64,000 nt of DNA from Microcyclospora pomicola (GCA_002786065.1 NHNY01000020.1:62001-126000); one strand, 5' to 3'; numbered from the stretch's first letter, positions 42,986-54,275 are shown. The notes: generated by a model not told the origin, from the letters alone. Made by a program: numbers and translations.

Positions 42986-43846
42986 TCAGTGGTCATCCCT
43001 CAAGAGCCACGGTTTGCAAGCCTCATGTATCTTGCCGAAGCTCTCATCATATGCGATCAATCGGGGGTAGCTACTCGCATCCATCCTCAGCGTGCCCTCG
43101 AAGAAAGCACCGATGATCAGATCAGCGTACGTTGTAGTGCTGCCTAAGATGAACGGACCGGCATCTCGCTTCCTCTCCGTGAGTAGCGTCTTCAGCTCCA
43201 GCATGCCTGGCTCCATATTCTCCCACGCCGTTTCACCCCCAAACTTCTCATGGAACTCCTCCAACGACATGCCGAAGCGGCGCTCGCGGTCTGCCTTGCA
43301 CCAGGAGTAGGAGGGTTCTTGCAGAATGTTGGCCATGATGGACGGCACGAGGACGGCAAACATGGGGTAGGCAATCTTTGACAAGATCTTCTCGACTTCA
43401 TCCTGGAATCCAGTGTCAAGGTGGATGGAAGGCTCTGGGTAGATTTTCTCGATCGCTTTGGCGATGTTCATGGAGTCCATGAGGTACGTGCCATCTGCCA
43501 GTCGAACGGCTGGCGAAGAGTAGGCTGCAAATGATTCTGGTGGGTTTGGTGGGATGCCGCTATGAACCCATGTCAGAGACGAAGCTCAATGTGAGTAGTG
43601 ATTGATGTCTTGCCACTGACAATTCCTTGAACTTGGGCTCCAAGTCCGGATACTCCATCCACTCAGTCTTGTACGGGATCCCTTTGAAGTTGAGGAGGAT
43701 GCGAGCTGGTACGCAATGTTAGTGAATGAAGCATCAGTCCCATAGCCGTCAACTCATGGATTCCACGTACTCTTCCATGAATTTGGTGTCCAACTCTTGC
43801 ATGGTGGTTTGCTCGCCAAGTCAAATAGGGTTACTAGTTCCGACAT
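42986..43846 (-). CDS. Glutathione S-transferase-like protein
   Basis: Three exons: 43771-43846, 43621-43705 and 42986-43559 (introns 65 and 61 bp; a CTAAC branch lies before exon 2), giving 244 residues. The assembled N-terminus MSELVTLFDLASKPPCKSW..NSWKTRILLNFKGIPYKTEWMEYPD is the thioredoxin-like domain of fungal GSTs, read across two junctions. The FGIPPNPPE and GTYLMDSMNIAKAIEKIYPEP segments follow. The DSMNI element corresponds to the glutathione-binding SNAIA/DS motif. The C-terminal helical domain ends GPFILGSTTTYADLIIGAFFEG. GSTs of this group (UstS/GstA-like) conjugate or isomerise electrophiles in the cytosol, and some sit in secondary metabolite clusters. Here no backbone gene is nearby. 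Confidence 0.9.
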
Positions 43847-44706
43847 TTCTGGCGTTCTTGCTGGGATCGTAGTGCTCGAAGAAAGAGCAGCCATCCGTCA
43901 TATATACAGTAGCACAAGGTGTCAGCTGAATTGGGCCAATGCACCGCCATGTTGCGGAGGCTGAATGATGCGGGCTGAGAAGTCTCCGAGACGTGACAGT
44001 TCTTGCCTCCGAGAGTTAGCTACAGTAGGTAACTACTGATTTTGCTTCCACTTCATCCCTCTGGACACGATTCGTATCATGTTGTCAGTCGCCTCTCGTG
44101 GCGTAAAGAAAATGGTCTGCAACAACATCTTCAAAGTTTGCTCTCAGTTGTGCAATCACCTTCCGCCTGATTGAGAGACGGAAGGTCCTGGTGCATACCT
44201 CGTCCAGAATCTTTAGACACATTTGGCCTACAGTGACTGCGTCTGAACATCAGTACATATTGTCACGCGCAGGATTACCAAGTTCCGCGAAACGAGAGTC
44301 ACGAATGGCTTAAGTGTGTAGGCGAAGCAAGGCTTACTCTGTATTAAATGTGATAACATAAGGTACATGTAAAGTGAACGGGACTGGACTCTGCTTGATC
44401 ATATTTGTACCAGTCTCTGTCATATTATGAATATGGTCAAAAACATAACACCGTACTCCAAATGCCATGAACCAATTCTCACATCGAGCAGAACCAGATG
44501 TCTGTGGGCCATTGGTGTGTGAATGCCTCTTATGGAGACCTCCACTCACCATATGACCTCGCCTACCATACGCTTGTGAGGCCTCTGTAACCAACTACCA
44601 TGAATCCATTTTCCAGGAAATTCTCCAGTCTCTCACCCAAGAGATTCGCGTCGGAGACAGGACCGCCAGGTCTTCCTACGCCGCCGATCAACGTGTTCTT
44701 GTGGAC
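43847..44706. other. Intergenic stretch upstream of the GST gene
   Basis: GST promoter and the 3' flank of the next minus-strand gene. The open frame 44334-44594 shows no features. Nothing else seen. Confidence 0.4.
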
Positions 44707-45984
44707 TCAATCTTGGTCATTCAAGTCTTGATCATTGCTCTCTGGTTTCACCGTGATCTCCTCAATGTCAAAGAGGGGAGCAGCGCTCTCGCGCGCCATA
44801 CTCTCACGTATCATGCTCTCACGTACCGTACTCTCCTTGCTCATCTGAATGGCTTTTTTCATGGCGTGATCCTGAGTGTCAGGTCCGTTGAACCGCTGAA
44901 CGATGGCATCGTCGCCGCCAAGTGCGGGTTCTGCATCGATCACGCTATCACTGTCACGACTGTTGAACAGCCCGGAAGTCCGCTTGCTACCATCAGCATC
45001 TTGCAGGAACAGGGGTTTGGTCTGGCTGCGTGGTGTCTGCAAGCCGATGAGCGAGGAATTGAAAGGCCAGGACGAACGGACAGGTGCGGCCAAGTAGCTC
45101 GACGTACGCTGCGCATCGCTTCTCTCACCAAGAGTGTGGTTGGATGTCGTTCGTGGCGACCTCATCTCAGGAGAGAATCTTGGCTGGAAGACACCATGGC
45201 TTGCAAACCGTTTCGATGGGCGATTGAATGAGAAGTCATCGTCGTCATTGCCATCGGCCACGTCTTCCACAAACGGAGCACGATGTTTGTGCTTCTTCAT
45301 TGATTGATGAGACGAGAACATGTCATCATCGTGATCCTCGTCCGCGTCGTCCCTTTCTGAAGCACGGTGTCTGCGCTTCCGGATTGCTCTTCTCGAAGCA
45401 GTTTTCAGAGCTAAGCCCATATTGGGCCTGTTTGTTTCCGCATCCTGGACGGGTAGGTCTTCAGCAAGCCCCACCCTGTCAGGTCTCGCTACGCCGTCAT
45501 CAAAAGCAGAGTCGCCATCAGACTCATCTTCACCCAAGCCTGCGTTGGCCTTTGACTTCTTTTCACGACTTCTTTTCCTTGTCTCTGCCGCTTTCATCTT
45601 CAATCTTTTCTCCTTCTTAGCCTCTTCAAACCAGCTCTGCCAACGACGAGCTGCTGGCTCATGTAAGTCTTCTTCAAGGCTCTCCAGCTTGGCAGGATCA
45701 GTCTCGTTCATGTAATTCCAAGCATCGTACAAGGTCTGCTGCTGCATTTTCGCCCTGCCACGAATAAACTTCGATTCGCACCGGGCTATGTCGAACGTGG
45801 GTAGCCAGTGGACCTCTCCTTCCGTTGGCCCGCGGTACTGATCGTCTCCATTTGACGCTGTGTACAGTCCTATCTCGGCGACACCCTCTTCGTCTGGCTC
45901 TCCAACCGGCTCATACCATACGGCTTTCCAGTCTTTGGCCCGATACCCAACAAAGAGGCGGTGATCTGTGAACTTAACAGTCAT
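44707..45984 (-). CDS. Uncharacterised protein, probably nuclear, with a short tandem peptide repeat
   Basis: Single exon, 425 residues from the ATG at 45982-45984. I do not recognise the family. The first 120 residues look folded (HRLFVGYRAKDWKAVWYEPVG, VHWLPTFDIARCESKF, WNYMNETDP). The middle is highly charged with several basic patches, KRLKMKAAETRKRSREKKSKA and RRAIRKRRHRASE, separated by acidic runs (DDADEDHDDDM), typical of nuclear proteins. The region STVRESMIRESMARES near 398-413 is a tandem repeat of five residues, encoded by three imperfect 15-bp units at 44786-44830. No intron, signal peptide or transmembrane helix. A nuclear or chromatin-linked role is only suggested by composition. 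Confidence 0.7.
   Translation of the reverse strand: MTVKFTDHRLFVGYRAKDWKAVWYEPVGEPDEEGVAEIGLYTASNGDDQYRGPTEGEVHWLPTFDIARCESKFIRGRAKMQQQTLYDAWNYMNETDPAKLESLEEDLHEPAARRWQSWFEEAKKEKRLKMKAAETRKRSREKKSKANAGLGEDESDGDSAFDDGVARPDRVGLAEDLPVQDAETNRPNMGLALKTASRRAIRKRRHRASERDDADEDHDDDMFSSHQSMKKHKHRAPFVEDVADGNDDDDFSFNRPSKRFASHGVFQPRFSPEMRSPRTTSNHTLGERSDAQRTSSYLAAPVRSSWPFNSSLIGLQTPRSQTKPLFLQDADGSKRTSGLFNSRDSDSVIDAEPALGGDDAIVQRFNGPDTQDHAMKKAIQMSKESTVRESMIRESMARESAAPLFDIEEITVKPESNDQDLNDQD
44786..44830 (-). repeat. Three imperfect 15-bp coding repeats
   Basis: Units begin CTCTC on the plus strand at 44786, 44801 and 44816 and encode RES-containing pentapeptides. The length of 15 bp keeps the frame. Confidence 0.85.
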
Positions 45985-46718
45985 GATTGAAGTGCTTCCT
46001 GTGATGACATTGGCTGTCGATAAGTGTGTCTAGTCGAACATGGTAGTCAAAACTGACCTTCTTCGTGTTGATCGATATGAGCCTGAGTCACCAGTGTCTA
46101 CCTGCCGTGGAAGGAGTTTGACTTGGTTTGTTGCTGTTGGATGTACCTGTCTAGGTCAACACTGAGAGTTGGTCAGCTCGATGCTAGCACATACGGCATC
46201 GTCTACTGAAATTGGAACCGATTTAGGAGACTGAAATCCGTGGACAGGCTCTCACTCCGCAAGGGTTTGCTGTGACGTTATGGCGGACGTTTCGAAGGTT
46301 CAAGTTAGCAGAGAAAAGTGCAGTTCGTCAGAAGGCAGTGAAGACGTAAGGGTAGAAGTCGTGAGAAGAGGTGCACGTCAATCGATTTACATGTGCAGTG
46401 GTATGAGTGAAGGCGAGCCAAGTCCAACAAGTGAACGAGGTCGGTCAAAAGTAACAAGACTCAATTTGGATGTCGTTGCTATATGCCAACAGTCTAATCA
46501 AAGACCGCCATGGCTCTGTAGCTAGCAACAACAAAAAGCACAGGATTCGCATCGACGAGGGTTTTGAATGTGATGACCACTGACGCCAATCGCTAGCAAA
46601 CCCAACCTCATCCATTCCGAAGACAACGCTAGTACTTTGCGAACCAGAAACCAGGTATGCGACTGCCGCCGCTCGCCATGCCGTGAGAGAAAATCATGAG
46701 TACGTACCTTGGAACCAC
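45985..46718. other. Intergenic stretch between the uncharacterised gene and the splicing factor
   Basis: Promoter of the gene at 44707-45984 and 3' flank of the RBM39-like gene. The open frame 46280-46525 (+) is unsupported. Confidence 0.4.
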
Positions 46719-48667
46719 TTAAAGGTCCTTTGCTTCGCGGAAGTTCACGTTGTAAATGGCGTCCACCAGATATTGAGCAGTGATCCGGCGACCACCAAAG
46801 AGACGACCATTCAGTCCCTGGTAGGCTTTAATGCCACCCGAGACGTCGGCGAATTTAACGTAAACTTCGCCATCGTCGCTTCCGAGGCCGATGCCCACGT
46901 GGACGACCTTGCCGTACGAGTTGGTGCACTCGTGCCAGGTGTCGGCTGTGAGCTCCCTCTGCCATTTCGGAATATCGTCCTCTTGACTATAGGAACGAGT
47001 CAGTAAAGATCGTGGTTGAAGGCAAAGCAGTGTTACTTACTCCTCCAAGCCCCACATATTCTTAATGAGAATGCATCGTGTGGGCCTTGTTTCATCAACA
47101 GCGACGGTTTTCTTCGGCACAACCTTGGGCGCAACCTTGGGTTCGGGCTGTTCGGTTCTGGCGAGCTGGGCCATGAGCTTGTATCGGTTGTAGTTGTGGA
47201 ACGAGCCCGAGACGTCGGTGTCATCGAGAGCTGAGGCACCTCCGGACTTCTCATTGTCGCGACCGCTAGCCTTGTCGAAACTTGCGGCGCCTCCGGCATG
47301 GTGGCCCCGTCCTCCCATGCCAGAGAAGGACGACCCTTGCTGATTCTGCTGGTTCTGGGCGTCGAACTTTTGCTTCAGAGATTGAGTGGACTCTGGCGTG
47401 AACTTGTCATTGCCCAGACCAACACGAATAGGACGGCTTGCGAGCTCAAATCCATTCATCTTTTCGAGGGCATCCTTGGCTTCGTCTGGGTTGAGGAACC
47501 TACGGGAATTAGCGCCAGATCAGACTCATGTGCTGAAGTAGGTCTACTTACTGTACGAAGCCGTAACCTTTGCTGCGTCCGTTCTCTTCCTGCTGCAATT
47601 GGACGAATTCGAGATCGCCAAAAGGCTCAAAGACCGACTTAAGGTCGGCTTCCGTGATGGAGAAATGGATATTACCCACGTAAAGGCGGTGGAACGGCAC
47701 ACCATTGGACTGGGTCGCACCGCTTTCAGTCTTGGACTGGCGATTCTTTTCTGCCTCGGTAAGTTGAACGATCAGTGGAATGCCGAGTAGCTTGTGACCT
47801 GTAAGATCAATAGCCTTCTGGACCGAGTCTTCATTCTTGAACTCCACATAGCCTACGCTTTGAGGTTGTCAGCACAAGTCAAATTGCGCGCAAACATCAG
47901 ACTTACCCCTTAGAGCGGTGGCTGACACGATCTTTGACGATCTGTGCCTCGATGACTTCGCCTGCTTGGGTAAAGAACTCCTCCAGATCCCTAGTCCGGA
48001 GTCGAGCCGCAAGTTGCTGCACAAATACCGTGCGCCTGTCACGCTCATCAGTCGTCGGCTCAGGGGACTTCGCCTTCCTGCCGTTATAGTGGTGGGATGG
48101 GCTTGGGCGACGACGACTGCTACGGTCGTCGCGAGAGTTGTGCACATCGCGATCATGACCACGACGGTCATCACGACGATCATCACGGCGATCATGGCCG
48201 CGAGAGTTTGGACGGCGATCAGGCTCGCGCTCCCGGTAGTTTCCTAGCCGGTCTCCAGGTCTCCAACTGTCGAGAGTTCCTACTGGGTCGCGTGGGTGGC
48301 TACCATAGCCATGTCCACGAGGACTCCTGCTGCGCACGCGGATGCGGTTCCTGGAGTGCACACTTCCGTTAGCACTGCCCGGTTCACTGCCATTCTCGCC
48401 ATCATCTAAGTCTTTGCTACGTCGTGACCGGATCTCGTCGTTCTCCTCTCGCTCAACTGAATACCTGTTCCGATTGTGTTGACCTCGACCGCGACCTCGG
48501 TAACGCGCGCTGGAGTAGCGGGATGACAAGTCGTGCGCACCATTCGATCCGCTGCTCGTGGGGCGATCCGTGTTGGCCTGCTTGCGCGCCTCGGCCTTTT
48601 CTGCATCTGCACGTGCGGCATCTTGTTCGCCTTGGAACAAGAGCGCCTCGATATCTACGGTATTCAT
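46719..48667 (-). CDS. rsd1: RBM39/CAPER-type splicing factor (S. pombe Rsd1 homolog)
   Basis: Four exons: 47907-48667, 47552-47857, 47041-47499 and 46719-46986 (introns 49-54 bp), giving 597 residues. The ATG at 48665-48667 starts [10 protein letters not shown]. Residues 40-205 are an RS-like domain rich in Arg/Ser/Asp-Arg ([14 protein letters not shown]). RRM1 (about 213-290) has [10 protein letters not shown] and, across the first intron, RSKG|VGYVEF. RRM2 (about 313-390) has RLYVGNIHF and KGYGFVQ|F. A C-terminal UHM-type RRM (about 500-590) has GEVYVKFAD and [10 protein letters not shown]. The exon 1/2 junction uses the first AG after a CTGAC branch (acceptor CTCAAAG). RBM39 proteins bridge U2AF and 3' splice site recognition in the nucleus. 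It is divergent from RPS5. Confidence 0.93.
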
Positions 48668-49166
48668 GATTTCGTTGGTGGATATTTGAGTCTCGAGTGC
48701 TCTGATGCTCACAGCTGTGGTATCTGGTATGGTTATGAAGACAATGCTAGGCAGTGATGGCTGGCTTCACTTGGCTCGACGTGGTAGGATGGCTGTGAAC
48801 TTGTGAGACGTGCAGGCAACTGTGGATGCTTTGCGAGAGTAATACTGCAGGCGTTACGCTCTGGTAAGAGCGTGCACAGGTGTAACGATCGTTCTCGCGT
48901 GCGAGGTGTTATGTGAACGTGAAGTTGTAGTGAAGAACAATTGAAGATGCAGTTTGTGAAGATTCCACGCTAGTGTCAAAGACAGCCTCAGGCAACATGA
49001 GTAATGCCAGATCACGTGAGACATCGGCAACGCACGCACTGCCAAGGCCGAAGCTCGATAATCTGTGTGGGCTTCAAGACGCCGACTTCAACGATTCCTT
49101 TTCCAGGCGCAATACTAACACAACACCATCCACACCTTAGGACTTCTTCACAACATAGCCGCGAAT
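48668..49166. promoter_or_regulatory. Divergent promoter of the splicing factor and RPS5
   Basis: 499 bp between the two start codons. It should hold both promoters and 5' UTRs. No specific element could be assigned. Confidence 0.45.
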
Positions 49167-49945
49167 ATGTCTGACGGCGAAGTCGAGGTCGAGGCGCCCC
49201 AGGGCTACCCAGTCCTGCCCAAGGAGGTCGTCGCAGAAATCGGTGCCACCAAGCTCTTCAACAAGTGGAGTTACGAGGATGTCGAGATCCGTGATCTCTC
49301 TCTCACGTACGTCTCGTGGAAGCAGGAATCATATATCAAGAAAGAAGGGAATGACAGTGGGCTGACGAATTGTATAGCGACTACATCCAAATCCGCCAAA
49401 CCGTCTACATTTCTCACTCCGCCGGTCGGTACGCCGTGAAGCGTTTCCGCAAGGCACAATGCCCCATCATCGAGCGTCTCACCAACTCCCTGATGATGAA
49501 CGGTCGCAACAACGGTAAAAAGCTCATGGCTGTCCGCATTGTCGCCCACGCTTTCGAAATCGTACGTCAATCTCCATCCGGGCGGGCATGGTATGACCTG
49601 GTTCGATTGCTAACAATGGCATTTCAGATTCACATCATGACCGACCAGAACCCGATCCAAATAGCAGTCGATGCCATCGTCAACTGCGGCCCCCGCGAAG
49701 ACAGCACTCGTATCGGTTCCGCTGGTACCGTCCGTCGCCAGGCTGTCGACGTATCTCCTCTCCGACGTGTCAATCAAGCAATCGCGCTTCTCACCATTGG
49801 AGCACGTGAGGCTGCTTTCCGCAACATCAAGAGCGTGGCAGAGTGCTTGGCCGAGGAGTTGATCAACGCAGCCAAGGGTAGCAGTAACAGCTACGCCATC
49901 AAGAAGAAGGACGAGCTGGAACGTGTGGCCAAGAGCAACAGATAG
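49167..49945 (+). CDS. RPS5: 40S ribosomal protein S5 (uS7)
   Basis: Three exons: 49167-49306, 49378-49561 and 49628-49945 (introns 71 and 66 bp), giving 213 residues, the normal size. Junctions read [17 protein letters not shown] and [16 protein letters not shown]. Conserved uS7 blocks are [58 protein letters not shown] and [16 protein letters not shown]. uS7 binds the 18S rRNA 3' major domain at the small-subunit head. The third ribosomal protein gene in this window. Confidence 0.97.
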
Positions 49946-51081
49946 ACAAGGAATTGCGAGCATGGAATGGTGTTTGCTATGGTCTGCGGGATGGCCCGGC
50001 TGCTTTCTGGGCTGCGTGGAAAGATGGGTTGTAGGTGTGATATGACTGTCACCTATTAGCCTTGCGTTTCGTGCTTGAGTATATTGGCCTGTCGTCATGG
50101 GTCTCGAGTCTACTCTATACCAAACATTCCAAGCGCAAAAGCACTCCCGCATGTCCCGATGTCATTGGACGATCCGCGCATTGAGGAATGGAATGATGCT
50201 ATGAGCGCATGTTTGTCTATGTGGTGGATGCCATTTCGTTTTGCTGCTGCCCACACGACGCTGAGTCCTATGTCAAATGCTGTGACTTACTCTTCCTGGC
50301 GTTGCATTCTCCTAGCTGTCTAACGATGCGGCCGACGTATAATCATGACCTTCCCGTTCCTCGCACGACAGGTACCTAGGTTCTAGCATTGACTTTATAG
50401 TGTGAAATCATGTGCAGTGACCAGGCCAGAACCTCTTCAAACTGGTGTACTAGTTGTATTGCAGTTGGTGAACCCTAGAAGCGGAGGCCGTACAAACCTC
50501 TCGACCCACATACATGTAGTAGTGTGCTTGTAATTGAGTCACTTTTTTCTCGCAACCATCTTTCACCTCCACAAGTTCGCGCGGTCTTTACCCTGGCGTC
50601 CCTCAAAGTTACAGGTCCGCTGATCACGAGTTGCACGATTTCACGATTGCACGCGCGGTTTGGTCTTTTCAGTGGGCCACGACATCAGATTGTGGATTTC
50701 CGCATTCGCAGAGGAGTCAAGTCAATCGCGGGAGATCTGATCAGAGACTTGTTACCAAGGACTACTGAGCCGACAACTACGAATGAAATATCGAATGACC
50801 CACACATTGTCGAGGCCGCTATAACACCCAAGGTCCGTCCTTACGGTTACCACGAGGCACCACACATCCGTTGGAGTCAGCGCAAAGAGCAGAGGAAGGA
50901 CCTTGCAGGCAGATTCCAAGCGAGAAGAGATGGGATCGTGGGAGTCAGTGTCGATCAGCAAGCACACCGCGGCGTCAATGGTGAGATAGTGCTTGGGGTG
51001 AAGCACAGGAAATATCTACAACCCCAAAGGCAGGATTTGTACCAAGCGGAAAGAGGATCCGACTGGATCCCTAACAAGAAG
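49946..51081. other. Intergenic stretch ending in a probable upstream coding part of the tRNase Z gene
   Basis: 49946-50523 holds the RPS5 3' flank and no visible gene. From 50524 the tRNase Z frame is open for 186 codons with no ATG before 51082, and the residues are Arg-rich (RLHARFGLFSGPRHQIVDFRIRRGVK), as in a mitochondrial leader. An acceptor-like CTTTTCAG occurs at about 50663-50670. I expect a spliced 5' exon carrying the true ATG, but could not locate it. Confidence 0.5.
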
Positions 51082-54000
51082 ATGCGGTCATGGGTTCAGG
51101 TTATCACTACTCCCACGGCGGACACCCCAGGAACGACGCTGTTGCTGCATTTCGATAACAAGCGATATATCGTGGGGAGCCTCGCGGAAGGAACCCAGCG
51201 AGCAATGGTCCAGATGGGTGCCCGCCTTCTCAAAGTCTCCGAGTGCTTCATCACAGGTCGGACGGAGTGGAAGAATACTGGTGGCTTGATTGGCATGATA
51301 CTCACGCTGGCGGACGTCAATGCAAACTCTCATGCTGCAAGTCAAGAGGAGGCCAAGAAACGGGCACAATTCAAAGCGAAGAGGATGGGCGTGTCAATGG
51401 ACGAAGACAAGCTAAAGCAGTTGGAAGATGAGGCTGTCAAGGAGTTGTCTTCAAGTAATGGCTTGACGTTGTTCGCGGCCCCGAATCTCAACCATACTCT
51501 TGCCACAGCTCGAAGATTCGTGTTTCGCAAAGGCATGCCGGTTAATGTTCACGAGATCCTGACGCAGCTAGATCGAAACGAAGGAGAAGATGAATGGGCA
51601 CCATATTGGGCTGATGAGAACGTCAAAGTCTGGGCGATTTCCGTGCTACCACAGGATGGAGATGTTACGGTTCGGGCGCAAACTACTGCCCAGGGCAAGG
51701 TGAGCCCTAGGAAGAGGAGCATAGGCGAAGTGTATGGGCATAGTGGTATCACCGACAACCCCAGATCTGCTACTGATGTCCTACCTGTGGTTTCCAAAGA
51801 CCTTGCGCCACACGAGCAAGCTCAATTGACTGTCAAAGCAGTCGTGGGCGAAATGTTTAATTCATCATGGCGCCTGGACACGCTGTACGAGACACCTATC
51901 TCGGAAGTACGCCTTCCTGCGACAGTATTTGTACGCAACGCTGAAACCCATAAGATCGAGAAATATACTGGCCCCTTCCCGAATAATAGTCAGGATTCCA
52001 AAGTGGATCCGAACATGAAAGTCCTGGTACGAAGACCATGGCCTGGAGCATTGGTGGAGTCGTTACCACATACGGAACCGGCGAAGGAAGCCGTCAGCTA
52101 CATCATTCGAAATCATCGACAGCGTGGCAAATTCAAGCCGGATCAAGCTTTGAAATATAAGGTACCAAAAGGTCTCATGTGGTCTCAATTGACACAAGGA
52201 CAGACCGTGCAGAATACCGATGGGGACACTATCACACCGGACATGGTTCTGGACGAAAGCAAAGAAGGTGGCGGGATCGCAGTTATGGACATCCCCGAAC
52301 AAGCTTACATCGGCCCATTGCTTGCAAGATCGGAATGGAAGGAAGAGAAAGTCATGGCAGGCGTGGGTGCCATGATCTGGATTTGCGGCGATGGGGTTGC
52401 AGACGACGAGAGACTGCATGCCTTCATGCGTGACTTCAAGCATCTTCAGCACGTCGTGACCGCGCCGGATCACTGCCCTAACCACATCGCACTGGACTCG
52501 GTCGCTGCCTCGACTGCTAAGTTGAGGCAAGTCGATCCAAAGCGATACGGCATACCAGTACATGACAATAGCTCTTCCAACAAGACTTTACCCGATGGTG
52601 TTCAATTGGCTACTCGCGGTGTGGTCGTACAGCTGGAGCCATCTATCGAAGTACAAAAGTCACAGGTAGTGCCTACACTCGATATTGCGGCAGTCGAAGC
52701 AGAGACGGCGCAAGAGGTACTCGAAGAAGCAAGAAGAGCTCAGTCAGCTGCGACGAATGACAACGAGGAGCGGGAACGATGGGCCTCGACCTTGCCGCCT
52801 GGTGCACAAGACGTGGAGATTGTGACTCTGGGGACTGGGTCAGCCTTGCCTTCCAAATATCGTAATGTGTCTGCCACACTCATGCTTGTGCCTGGTTGGG
52901 GAAACGTGCTATTCGATGCTGGCGAGAACACCTTAGGCCAGCTAAAGCGTGTCTTCACAGCCGATGAACTCGCGCAGATCTTCCGAGACCTTCGTGTGCT
53001 GAGTATATCTCACATGCATGCAGATCATCACCTGGGCACTGTCGGCATACTGCGCACCTGGTATGAGATCGTGCATGCTGCGCAACCACTCCAGTCTGCC
53101 ACGGATCTTCGCTCCACGTACGCCGAGAACGGGGGACTGGCTGTGATCGCTGAGGCGGCAATGCAGCACTGGCTGTACGAATATGCCGCTGTGGAAGACT
53201 ACGGCTATTCGCGCATCGCTCCGGTATCTGTTCAGGTCCGCGGCAACAATCCAGCCAAGATGACCTGGTTCATGCCTCCTCGAGAGCTTGATGGCCTCAC
53301 GTCTGCTGAGACGACCGAGAAGTTCACTGCTGCGACGGTCGCACCAGCGTTCCTCGACCTGACGAACTTCCAGGCCTGCAACGTTCAACACTGCCACGGA
53401 GCTCGCGCGGTCAGCATGACTTTCCCATCTGGCTTCAAAGCCTCCTACTCGGGCGATTGCCGACCATCACGAGCGTTCGAAGCCATCGGCCGGGGGAGCA
53501 CCGTTGTCATCCACGAAGCCACCTTTGACGACGAGTTGCTTGGCGATGCAATGGCAAAGAACCATTCCACCACCTCCGAAGCCTTGACGGTGGCCCAGAA
53601 CATGAACGCCAAAGCCTGTGTCTTGACGCATTTCAGCCAACGCTACCAGAAATTGCCTGTCCTGGAGCACACGACCGTGAATGAAAAGGCGAAGGCCGAC
53701 GCCATCGAGGATCTCGATATGCAGGAGGACGATCCCGCCGACGCTGACGCCGAGCTCCTCGAACCCTTCGAAGGCGCCACTGAGCTCGCCGCCACCTTTC
53801 CCGACCAGAATGGCGCCAGCACCACCGCACAACAAGTAGAATTGCCACCTAAAAAAGCGACGAGCGCCACCACCGACGAGCCTGTTGCCCCCTCGGCGAC
53901 CAGATTCAGATTGACGACCGACATGAAAGTGTGCGTCGCGTTCGACTATATGCGCGTCAAGCTCGGGGAGCTCCCGGAGTTGGAGAAGTTCACGCCCGCG

Positions 54001-54117
54001 CTGCTGAAGCTGTTTGCGGAGGAGGAGAAGCCTGAGGCGGCGCTGACGGAGGCCGAGGAGAATGGGAAGGGGAAGAACAAGCAGCAAAAGAAGCAGAAGG
54101 CTAAGCGGCGGAATTAG
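51082..54117 (+). CDS. TRZ1: Long-form tRNase Z (tRNA 3' processing endonuclease)
   Basis: 1011 residues from the ATG at 51082-51084 (MRSWVQVITTPTADTPGT), the usual start of the conserved N-half. The open frame continues 186 codons upstream, so the full protein is probably longer. The N-half is a degenerate metallo-beta-lactamase domain (LLLHFDNKRYIVG, FITGRTEWKNTGGLIGMI). The catalytic C-half starts near 570 (VEIVTLGTGSALPSKYRN) and has the zinc motif SHMHADHHLG, the HEATFDDELL motif, NHSTTSEA, YSGDCRPS (metal Asp) and THFSQRYQK. This is the complete set for cutting pre-tRNA 3' trailers. Long forms act in nucleus and mitochondria. The tail is Lys/Gln-rich (KQQKKQKAKRRN). Fits with two tRNA genes elsewhere in the window only by chance. 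Confidence 0.95.
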   Translation: MRSWVQVITTPTADTPGTTLLLHFDNKRYIVGSLAEGTQRAMVQMGARLLKVSECFITGRTEWKNTGGLIGMILTLADVNANSHAASQEEAKKRAQFKAKRMGVSMDEDKLKQLEDEAVKELSSSNGLTLFAAPNLNHTLATARRFVFRKGMPVNVHEILTQLDRNEGEDEWAPYWADENVKVWAISVLPQDGDVTVRAQTTAQGKVSPRKRSIGEVYGHSGITDNPRSATDVLPVVSKDLAPHEQAQLTVKAVVGEMFNSSWRLDTLYETPISEVRLPATVFVRNAETHKIEKYTGPFPNNSQDSKVDPNMKVLVRRPWPGALVESLPHTEPAKEAVSYIIRNHRQRGKFKPDQALKYKVPKGLMWSQLTQGQTVQNTDGDTITPDMVLDESKEGGGIAVMDIPEQAYIGPLLARSEWKEEKVMAGVGAMIWICGDGVADDERLHAFMRDFKHLQHVVTAPDHCPNHIALDSVAASTAKLRQVDPKRYGIPVHDNSSSNKTLPDGVQLATRGVVVQLEPSIEVQKSQVVPTLDIAAVEAETAQEVLEEARRAQSAATNDNEERERWASTLPPGAQDVEIVTLGTGSALPSKYRNVSATLMLVPGWGNVLFDAGENTLGQLKRVFTADELAQIFRDLRVLSISHMHADHHLGTVGILRTWYEIVHAAQPLQSATDLRSTYAENGGLAVIAEAAMQHWLYEYAAVEDYGYSRIAPVSVQVRGNNPAKMTWFMPPRELDGLTSAETTEKFTAATVAPAFLDLTNFQACNVQHCHGARAVSMTFPSGFKASYSGDCRPSRAFEAIGRGSTVVIHEATFDDELLGDAMAKNHSTTSEALTVAQNMNAKACVLTHFSQRYQKLPVLEHTTVNEKAKADAIEDLDMQEDDPADADAELLEPFEGATELAATFPDQNGASTTAQQVELPPKKATSATTDEPVAPSATRFRLTTDMKVCVAFDYMRVKLGELPELEKFTPALLKLFAEEEKPEAALTEAEENGKGKNKQQKKQKAKRRN

Positions 54118-54253
54118 GGGGTCGGAATGTCGACATACATGATGTTCTGACCTTGGCCGATACTGCACTGTTGTCATCTCGCCACTCCAAAGCCGGCAAG
54201 CATCGAAAGTTACCTCTACAGATACGCGATACCATTACCACATCTTCACTCTC

Positions 54254-54275
54254 TCCATCCATCCATCCATCCATC
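54254..54275. repeat. (TCCA)n microsatellite, five units
   Basis: Five TCCA units plus two bases. It has an inverted counterpart (ATGG)n at 54523-54542. Confidence 0.9.

Noticed and set aside
44334-44594. 86-codon minus-strand frame upstream of the uncharacterised gene
   Set aside because: No signal peptide, domain or splice signals; length within chance expectation.
53467-54177. 236-codon minus-strand frame opposite the tRNase Z 3' end
   Set aside because: Low-complexity Leu/Arg/Gly; the antisense of an acidic, Lys-rich tail.
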